A stretch of DNA of 5,159 nt from Prevotellaceae bacterium UBA1787 (GTDB taxonomy: Bacteria > Bacteroidota > Bacteroidia > Bacteroidales > Bacteroidaceae). Each line of letters begins with the position of its first letter. Positions within the stretch are counted from its first letter, which is position 1. The DNA lies in assembly GCA_002315195.1 (NCBI GenBank), contig DCGD01000046.1, positions 1 to 5,159 on the forward strand, written 5' to 3'. This document shows, piece after piece, positions 1 through 4,126 of this stretch. The translations under genes were made by a program, and so were the position numbers. Under the pieces are notes generated by a model that saw only the letters and a list, made by a program, of their open reading frames with translations, did not search any database and was not told the DNA's origin.

Positions 1-140
1 GCCCGGTTTTTGTACTTGGACAGATATTATAGTATTCTTGCTGCCTGTTATTGACTAAATTGGAATATCCTTAGCAGTTGCGGATTTGAGGTTTTGGTAA
101 GGCGGAATTACAGATACGCTTACCATCGTCCATATACGAT

Positions 141-155
141 GTTTTTTGCAAAAAC
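141..155. repeat. Short inverted repeat GTTTTT-TGC-AAAAAC
   Basis: Six-base perfect arms (141-146 and 150-155) surround a three-base loop. A pyrimidine stretch (158-167) follows, so a weak terminator for a gene entering from the left edge is possible. The A/T stem is poor and the downstream T run is interrupted. I see no other function. Confidence 0.3.
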
Positions 156-180
156 GACTTTTTCTTTGCGCGCGTTCACG

Positions 181-217
181 TTGTATTGGACACTTGGGCC
201 GGTGAAGTGTTCTACAA
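181..217. repeat. Long interrupted inverted repeat (hairpin)
   Basis: The left arm is TTGTA-TT-GGACACTT (181-195) and the right arm AAGTGTTC-TACAA (205-217). They pair over 13 base pairs including one G-T pair, with a two-base bulge (186-187) and a nine-base G/C-rich loop (196-204). No T run follows on either strand, so a simple intrinsic terminator is unlikely. It could be a regulatory hairpin, a recombinase or protein binding site, or a relic end of a mobile element. None of these can be decided here. It lies in a 435-base gene-free stretch. Confidence 0.5.
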
Positions 218-367
218 ACAAAGTGACTCAACCTTGCCGATCTGCAATCTGAAATTCGGTTTTCGGTTCTTGTTAACTTCTTGATTACATGAAATGTAAA
301 GTACTCATGTCATTTAGAGATACTTATGGGCAAAAAAGTGTTAAATTTGAGTTTGAGATTAAAGAAA

Positions 368-400
368 TCTGCCATTTTTGAAAATAAATGCGTACATTTG
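368..400 (+). promoter_or_regulatory. Bacteroidetes-type promoter, -33/-7
   Basis: TACATTTG at 393-400 matches the Bacteroidetes -7 consensus TAnnTTTG exactly and is followed by CA, a common context. A three-of-four match to the -33 TTTG box (TCTG, 368-371) lies 21 bases upstream, within the usual 19-21 spacing. Transcription would start near 406, about 30 bases before the ATG at 436 and about 148 before the ATG at 554. A second exact TAnnTTTG at 342-349 has no matching -33 box. Confidence 0.45.
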
Positions 401-435
401 CATTTGAAAGTACTGCCGATGCAACTGACAAAAGA

Positions 436-546
436 ATGGAATTTGGAAAGTTGTCGGCGGTGGCAATTAAGGCAACCCCTACGCTCAACGACGCAGAAGT
501 ACCTGAGTTTCGCAACGATCAGACAATTTGGAACATCGTTGCATGA
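436..546 (+). CDS. Small hypothetical ORF (36 aa)
   Basis: This short reading frame begins MEFGKLSAVAIKATP and ends NDQTIWNIVA. Its composition looks like a normal soluble protein, with no signal peptide or membrane segment. It starts about 30 bases after the predicted transcription start near 406 and stops eight bases before the next ATG (554), so the two could be translated in tandem. An in-frame ATG at 388 would extend it to 52 residues, but that start lies upstream of the predicted transcription start. I recognise no family. It may be a leader peptide, a real small protein, or the start of a gene broken by a frameshift. The overlapping frame that covers it and runs into 554-910 is compositionally less protein-like here. 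Confidence 0.25.
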   Translation: MEFGKLSAVAIKATPTLNDAEVPEFRNDQTIWNIVA

Positions 547-553
547 ATTGAAA

Positions 554-910
554 ATGAGTTATTTGATTAATAATATTGTCAATACAGTAATCAGTCCCGA
601 GACTAACGAGCAACTGAGTGTTGGCATCATTCTGCCGGATGATGAAAAGACTTTATCCCGCTATTCGGAGAACAAACCGATGACTTTGAAATCGATTTAC
701 GCTGAGGAAGAATGCAATTTCTTTGTAGAACTGACAAAAGGCATGATCGATGACAACACCACCGAACAAGGCCTCTACTGCCTTAATCGATGCGGCGACG
801 ATCCGCTTGCCGTGTCAAGACTCGTGAACGCGGAATTTCCTCTGACAGACGAATCTTCAGGTTGGACACCCGCTCAATTAATTGACAGAAAAGTTAGACA
901 TACAACATAA
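554..910 (+). CDS. Hypothetical protein (118 aa), possibly a remnant
   Basis: I do not recognise this protein with confidence. From the ATG at 554 the first 65 or so residues look properly coding: a beta-rich start, then ETNEQLSVGIILPDDE, then RYSENK and an acidic helix-like stretch. This N-terminal pattern faintly recalls the short DUF3037-type proteins, which begin with a strand, an E-x-x-x-VGV turn and a second strand; that comparison is from memory and weak. After about residue 68 (EQGLYCLNRCGDDP onward) the sequence looks less ordered, so the true C-terminus may have been replaced. The frame is open upstream to an ATG at 326, but that part is arginine-rich, overlaps the promoter and looks non-coding, so 554 is preferred. 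No signal peptide or membrane segment is visible. A promoter at 368-400 and a terminator at 972-1015 bracket it. Confidence 0.4.
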   Translation: MSYLINNIVNTVISPETNEQLSVGIILPDDEKTLSRYSENKPMTLKSIYAEEECNFFVELTKGMIDDNTTEQGLYCLNRCGDDPLAVSRLVNAEFPLTDESSGWTPAQLIDRKVRHTT

Positions 911-971
911 CACCACCATGTACCGCTCATACCTCGACATCGACATCACCAACGCTCAGGCTACCCACACA

Positions 972-1015
972 CAGGGTTATCAAGCTTTCACCATAAGCCC
1001 TGATTGGATTTTTTT
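972..1015 (+). terminator. Candidate intrinsic terminator
   Basis: CAGGGTTAT (972-980) pairs with ATAA-CCCTG (993-1002) across a 12-base loop, with a single bulged G at 997. After six more bases comes a run of seven T (1009-1015). It lies 62 bases after the stop at 910 and well before the pilus genes, so it would separate the upstream unit from the operon. The long loop and the gap before the T run make it imperfect. Confidence 0.45.
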
Positions 1016-1036
1016 GGATGGTTCGGTTGTAGGTAT

Positions 1037-1044
1037 GGGGGGGG
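1037..1044. repeat. Homopolymeric G8 tract
   Basis: Eight consecutive G residues lie in non-coding sequence about 190 bases upstream of the DUF3575 start. G tracts of this length can change length by slipped-strand mispairing. This one is not placed between the boxes of the promoter I can see, so an effect on transcription is unproven. Confidence 0.5.
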
Positions 1045-1108
1045 TAATAAATGTCTCAGTATCAATGTTTTATAACAAAAACAAACATTGGTGCGATCAT
1101 TCGGAAAG

Positions 1109-1126
1109 ATGCCTGCGTCAAGGCAT
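1109..1126. repeat. Small hairpin ATGCCT-N6-AGGCAT
   Basis: Six-base perfect arms (1109-1114 and 1121-1126) enclose a six-base loop, GCGTCA. It sits in the leader of the pilus operon with no following T run. It may be an operator-like dyad or a chance hairpin. Confidence 0.3.
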
Positions 1127-1177
1127 TCGCAAATTCATCTTGAGACACAACCTCATTATTGCAAATTCCAAACAAAG

Positions 1178-1201
1178 TTGTCACCTATCACTTTGTGACA
1201 A
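1178..1201. promoter_or_regulatory. Palindrome TTGTCAC-N10-GTGACAA, candidate operator
   Basis: Perfect seven-base arms (1178-1184 and 1195-1201) are separated by 10 bases, so they are offset by 17 bases. This geometry would suit a dimeric regulator on one face of the helix. A second, overlapping dyad, CAAAG (1173-1177) with CTTTG (1191-1195), shares the site and could form a competing stem. The palindrome covers the best -7 element for the downstream genes and ends 30 bases before the DUF3575 ATG, where bound protein would block or direct transcription. A leader RNA hairpin is the alternative. Confidence 0.45.
1188..1195 (+). promoter_or_regulatory. Candidate -7 element of the pilus operon
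   Basis: TCACTTTG matches TAnnTTTG at five of the six fixed positions. Transcription would begin around 1201, giving a leader of about 30 bases before the ATG at 1232, which is normal for this phylum. No TTTG-like -33 box is found at 19-21 bases; the nearest is TTG at 1159-1161, with a gap of 26. The promoter is therefore tentative and may need an activator. Confidence 0.3.
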
Positions 1202-1231
1202 AAGAGATTAATAAGTTCGTTCTACAAAACA

Positions 1232-1852
1232 ATGAAAAAACAAGTATTCCTGTTGCTCGCATTATTCCTTTCATGCTCCACTGTGTGGGGGCAGCCAAAG
1301 GATGTGGCCATTCATACAAACCTGGTGTACGATGCTTGTATCACGCCGAACATTGGTGTTGAAATGAACGTCGGCAGGCGGATTACGGTTGGCGCCAACG
1401 CCATATATGCCTGGTGGAGCAATGAGTCGAAGCACAAATATTGGCGTGTATGGGGTGGTGATGTTTACGGCAGATGGTGGTTCGGGAAGAAAGCGCGGCA
1501 AGGATCATTCTCGGGTCATCACGTTGGCGTGTATGTCGGTGCCATTACATATGACATCAAGACAAAAGAGACTGGTACGGGGCAAATTGCTTATCCGTTC
1601 AACTACTATTGCGGAGGCGAATATGGTTACTCCTTCCGCCTTGCCAAGAACCTGAAATTGGACTGCAGCCTGGGGCTTGGCTACATGGGCGGACAGTACA
1701 AGACATACGAATCCCTTCCCGTGTCATCCTTCACTGATGACTATCACAAGGTATGGAAAGAGACACGCCGACGAAACTGGTGGGGACCGACCAAGGCCGA
1801 AGTCTCCCTCGTCTATGTTCTTGATTTCAAGAAGAAAGGAGGCAAGAGATGA
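1232..1852 (+). CDS. DUF3575 family outer-membrane protein
   Basis: This 206-residue protein has a Sec signal peptide: KK, a Leu/Phe-rich core and a likely signal peptidase I site near VWG-QPKD (residues 20-21). The mature part shows DUF3575 hallmarks: an N-terminal strand with TNLVYDA followed by TPNIGVE (about residues 29-44), a Trp/Tyr-rich segment with YWRVWGGDVYGRWWF (70-84), the HHVGVYVG strand (95-102), and a final WGPTKAEVSLVYVLDF (184-199) ending in basic residues. Alternating aromatic strands and a Gly/Tyr-rich core fit a small outer-membrane beta-barrel. The family's biochemical role is not known to me. It is repeatedly found upstream of DUF5119 and fimbrillin genes in Bacteroidales, which suggests a part in pilus biogenesis. 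The ATG at 1232 is chosen for its signal peptide and A-rich leader. The stop overlaps the next ATG (ATGA), so the two genes are probably cotranscribed. Length is normal for the family and there is no sign of damage. Confidence 0.9.
   Translation: MKKQVFLLLALFLSCSTVWGQPKDVAIHTNLVYDACITPNIGVEMNVGRRITVGANAIYAWWSNESKHKYWRVWGGDVYGRWWFGKKARQGSFSGHHVGVYVGAITYDIKTKETGTGQIAYPFNYYCGGEYGYSFRLAKNLKLDCSLGLGYMGGQYKTYESLPVSSFTDDYHKVWKETRRRNWWGPTKAEVSLVYVLDFKKKGGKR
1835..1848 (+). promoter_or_regulatory. Strong Shine-Dalgarno site before the DUF5119 gene
   Basis: AAAGGAGG (1835-1842) lies six bases before the ATG at 1849. Such sites are unusual in Bacteroidetes, and this one is also Lys/Gly codons at the end of the DUF3575 gene, so it may be partly accidental. 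With the ATGA overlap it supports 1849 as a coupled start. Confidence 0.45.
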
Positions 1853-2865
1853 AAGGTTTCGGCTTTCAAGTTTCAAGTTCCTACAGCTTGTGGGATGGTT
1901 TATGGATGATGGCCATGAAAGGCTTGAGGAAAAAAGTTTTCGCTTTGGCTTTGGTTTTAATGTTGGTTCTTACCAACTCCTGCCAGGACGAACTCTGCTA
2001 CAACCACAATCATGCGGTTCCAGTCAGGCTTCACTTTTCCTTTTCACCAAAACCCGAAACCAATCCCAAGCAGATGAACGTCTATTTCTACCCAACCACG
2101 GGGGGCGCTCCGCTTATGTACCAAACCAGTGGTTCGGGTGTGGAGACCGTCATGCTGCCGATTGGCAGCTATCGTGTCATGTGTCTCAACTCCGATACGG
2201 AGACCATTACGTACCACGAAACAAACAGTTGGGACAAATTCCATGTTACCGCCAGTCGAGGGGGGGCTGGTCAGAAGGCGGAGACTGCCGATGAGGAAGA
2301 GATACTCTACCAACCGGAGAATCTCTTCGTCGCAACCATTGCCGCTGATACGACTCTCGTGGATACAAAAAACGGCTATGACCTCAGTCTTGCGACCAAC
2401 AACGTTGTATATAACTACAATTTCACTATCGAAGGTGTCAAGAACCTCAAGTATGTGAGCGGCATGTCAGGAAGTATCTCCGGTTTGGCCTCAGGTTACT
2501 ATGTATGCAACAAAGCCCCTTACAACAACCCTTGTACACACTGTTTCGACGCTTCGTTCGACGCTGGCAAGAACGAGGTTTATATCTCCATGATGACCTT
2601 CGGAAAGATTGAAAATGAAGTGACGAAAACCCTCGCCGTACCAAGCAACCTGACGCTCGACGTCGCGCTTGTCGATGGTTCGGTTTGGGAATATAAATTT
2701 GATGTCAGCAAACAACTTGACGAGAAAGAACCCGATGAGCATCTGACCATAAATATCCTCATAGAGGACATCCCTATCCCCAAACCTGTCAATCCCGGCA
2801 ATTCTTCCTTCAATCCCGATGTAAGCGGCTGGGGTAAAGGGGAGGATATTTCGGTGCCAATGTAG
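1849..2865 (+). CDS. DUF5119 domain lipoprotein, putative pilus anchor or accessory subunit
   Basis: This is a 338-residue lipoprotein precursor. The signal region (residues 23-45) has LRKK, a long Leu/Val/Ala core and LTNSC, so Cys45 is the likely lipidated residue; CQDE after it provides acidic residues like those that mark surface lipoproteins in this phylum. The mature part matches DUF5119: VPVRLHFSF (57-65), MNVYFYPTTGG (76-86), VMLPIGSYRVMCLNSDT (101-117), a central beta-rich part, and a tail ending IPIPKPVNPG then FNPDVSGWG. The LP-x-G-x-Y element resembles the beta-sandwich of Mfa2/FimB anchors, so an anchoring or assembly role is plausible but inferred. Start: 1849 has a strong SD and an ATGA overlap with the previous gene, but gives an unusually long 44-residue leader. 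ATGs at 1906, 1909 and 1915 are alternatives, and 1915 gives a textbook signal peptide with Cys at residue 23. Residues 229-232 form CTHC. A G7 tract (2260-2266) lies inside the gene. The domain call is firm; the start is not. Confidence 0.85.
   Translation: MKGFGFQVSSSYSLWDGLWMMAMKGLRKKVFALALVLMLVLTNSCQDELCYNHNHAVPVRLHFSFSPKPETNPKQMNVYFYPTTGGAPLMYQTSGSGVETVMLPIGSYRVMCLNSDTETITYHETNSWDKFHVTASRGGAGQKAETADEEEILYQPENLFVATIAADTTLVDTKNGYDLSLATNNVVYNYNFTIEGVKNLKYVSGMSGSISGLASGYYVCNKAPYNNPCTHCFDASFDAGKNEVYISMMTFGKIENEVTKTLAVPSNLTLDVALVDGSVWEYKFDVSKQLDEKEPDEHLTINILIEDIPIPKPVNPGNSSFNPDVSGWGKGEDISVPM
1864..1877 (+). repeat. Tandem TTTCAAG x2
   Basis: Two exact copies of a seven-base unit, followed by TTC, lie between the two candidate starts of the DUF5119 gene. 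The encoded residues (GFQVSSS) do not look like part of a signal peptide, so this may be spacer DNA that happens to be open. Confidence 0.5.
2260..2266. repeat. G7 tract inside the DUF5119 gene
   Basis: Seven consecutive G residues encode Gly138-Gly139 and the first base of Ala140. A one-base gain would bring a stop at 2292-2294 and a one-base loss a stop at 2456-2458, both truncating the 338-residue protein severely. In this window the frame is intact. A shorter G6 run lies at 2100-2105. Confidence 0.45.
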
Positions 2866-2946
2866 CCTCCCCCCGATTAACGACAAATCCAAATACCCAA
2901 ACAAAAGAAAACAACTCATATATAATAATTTTTAATTCTTTAAACT

Positions 2947-4104
2947 GTGAAGAAAATTTTGTTATTGACCGCGCTTGGTGCCACGATGCTAGCATCATGT
3001 TCGCAGGACGAAGCTCTCGAAGGAGCTTCACAACAGCGGCGCGAGATTTCGTTCCGTTCATTGATTGGAGCCACCACACGTACCAATGTGGCTGACTTGT
3101 CCTCCATGAAGGCGGAAGATGCCGGCTTCAAGGTTTCCGCTTTCCGCTATGCGGGTTCAGGCGAAACAAAGAGCATTTCCACCGACCCGCATTTCCAAAA
3201 CCTAATGGTGGTGTGGGAATCACCAAGTTGGTCGCACGACACGCGTTACTGGCCCGGAAAGAATGAGTATGTATCAGGTACAACGCAGGCTGAAGGTCTT
3301 GATTTCCTTGCCATCTCGCCAAAGGAAACATCAGACGTCACTTTCGATTCCGACGTGATGACCGTTTCGGACTATACTCCCGCGACTGCTGCAGCCGACC
3401 AAACGGACCTATTGGTGGCTTACACTCCCGACCAAACGGAGACAAACGCTTCTTCCGGCGTACCCCTCGCTTTCAAGCACGCCCTCTCGCAGGTTGAGGT
3501 AACGGCCACCAACAATTCCGAATTCTACCAGATTGACATACAGAAAGTGGAGATTCACAACGTGCATGGCAAGGAGACCATGACGCTCGGCTACAACACC
3601 GCCCTGAACTGGACGGCTGCCGACACTGATGTTTCAAGTCGTGTTTATAGCACCACCGCCCTGACAAGCGACAACACCCTCTCAACCACTGCCCTCTCTT
3701 TCCATGCAGATGAGAATTATTTCATGATGCTGCCTCAGACCACTGATGCTTGGGACAATAAGAATCAGACTGCAAATGCCGACGCCGACGCTTACTTTGT
3801 TGTTTACTGCAAGATTTACCGCCTCGTTGAAGGAAATAAAATATATGCCCTCGGTGTAGGCGACGCTTCCAACTGGGGCAAGGTTGCCATCCCTATTCCT
3901 GCCAATGGCGAAAATTCCAAAGTCGAGTGGAAGGCCGGCTATAAATACACCTACATCCTCAACTTCTTCAAAGATGACAGTGGTGCGGGCTATGTTCCTC
4001 CCACTCCTACCGGCGAAACACCAACCGGCGATGAAGGCAAGTCTGCCATTCCCGGCGAAGTTTTATTCAAAGCTGATGTGACTGTATCCGACTGGACCGA
4101 ATAA
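2947..4104 (+). CDS. Fimbrillin family protein (Mfa1/FimA-like type V pilin), GTG start
   Basis: This 385-residue structural pilin precursor has a short lipoprotein signal with the canonical lipobox LASC (Cys18) followed by SQDEA. After Cys come a Q/R-rich leader (QQRR at 29-32) and a strand ending TTRTNVAD, where Arg45 sits close to the Arg cleaved by gingipains in FimA. Family marks follow in order: GFKVSAF (60-66), RYWPG (100-104), LAFKHALSQVEV (174-185), the KVEIHNVHGK strand (200-209), NYFMMLPQT (257-265), IPIPAN (315-320), YKYTYILNF (332-340) and a last strand VLFKADVTVSDW (372-383). These fit the two beta-sandwich domains of type V pilins, whose last strand can serve in strand exchange. 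Length is normal. A TAA at 2941-2943 blocks any upstream in-frame start, and the next ATG (2986) would destroy the signal, so GTG is the start; it aligns with the ATG of the downstream paralog. The 81-base gap before it has no clear promoter or terminator. Confidence 0.92.
   Translation: MKKILLLTALGATMLASCSQDEALEGASQQRREISFRSLIGATTRTNVADLSSMKAEDAGFKVSAFRYAGSGETKSISTDPHFQNLMVVWESPSWSHDTRYWPGKNEYVSGTTQAEGLDFLAISPKETSDVTFDSDVMTVSDYTPATAAADQTDLLVAYTPDQTETNASSGVPLAFKHALSQVEVTATNNSEFYQIDIQKVEIHNVHGKETMTLGYNTALNWTAADTDVSSRVYSTTALTSDNTLSTTALSFHADENYFMMLPQTTDAWDNKNQTANADADAYFVVYCKIYRLVEGNKIYALGVGDASNWGKVAIPIPANGENSKVEWKAGYKYTYILNFFKDDSGAGYVPPTPTGETPTGDEGKSAIPGEVLFKADVTVSDWTE
4003..4032 (+). repeat. 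Tandem 15-base repeat encoding TPTGE-TPTGD
   Basis: Two imperfect 15-base units encode residues 353-357 and 358-362 of the first fimbrillin, in the Pro/Thr/Gly-rich linker between the YKYTY strand and the last strand. Copy number could vary and change linker length. Confidence 0.6.
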
Positions 4105-4126
4105 TTCACCTAAAAATCTCATTGAA

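Noticed and set aside
1..54. Possible C-terminal tail of a gene entering from the left (frame 1, stop at 52-54)
   Set aside because: Only 17 codons are visible, all three frames stop within about 55 bases, and nothing in the residues points to a family.
326..553. N-terminal extension of the 554-910 frame back to the ATG at 326
   Set aside because: It overlaps the consensus promoter, is Arg/Ser/Leu-rich, and competes with the more protein-like frame at 436-546.
882..1211. 109-codon frame running through the operon leader
   Set aside because: It crosses the terminator-like hairpin, the G8 tract and the palindrome; the translation is not protein-like and ends just before the DUF3575 gene. It is best explained as chance.
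1677..2294. 205-codon overlapping frame across the DUF3575/DUF5119 junction
   Set aside because: It is a shadow of two well-supported genes, with biased His/Pro/Arg/Ser content and no signal or domain.
2491..2919. 142-codon frame on the minus strand opposite the DUF5119 gene
   Set aside because: It lies almost wholly opposite a recognised gene and has no recognisable motif or promoter.
2866..2946. Separate promoter or terminator between the DUF5119 and first fimbrillin genes
   Set aside because: The gap is A/T-rich but has no TAnnTTTG box and no stem-loop with a T run; cotranscription is the simpler reading.
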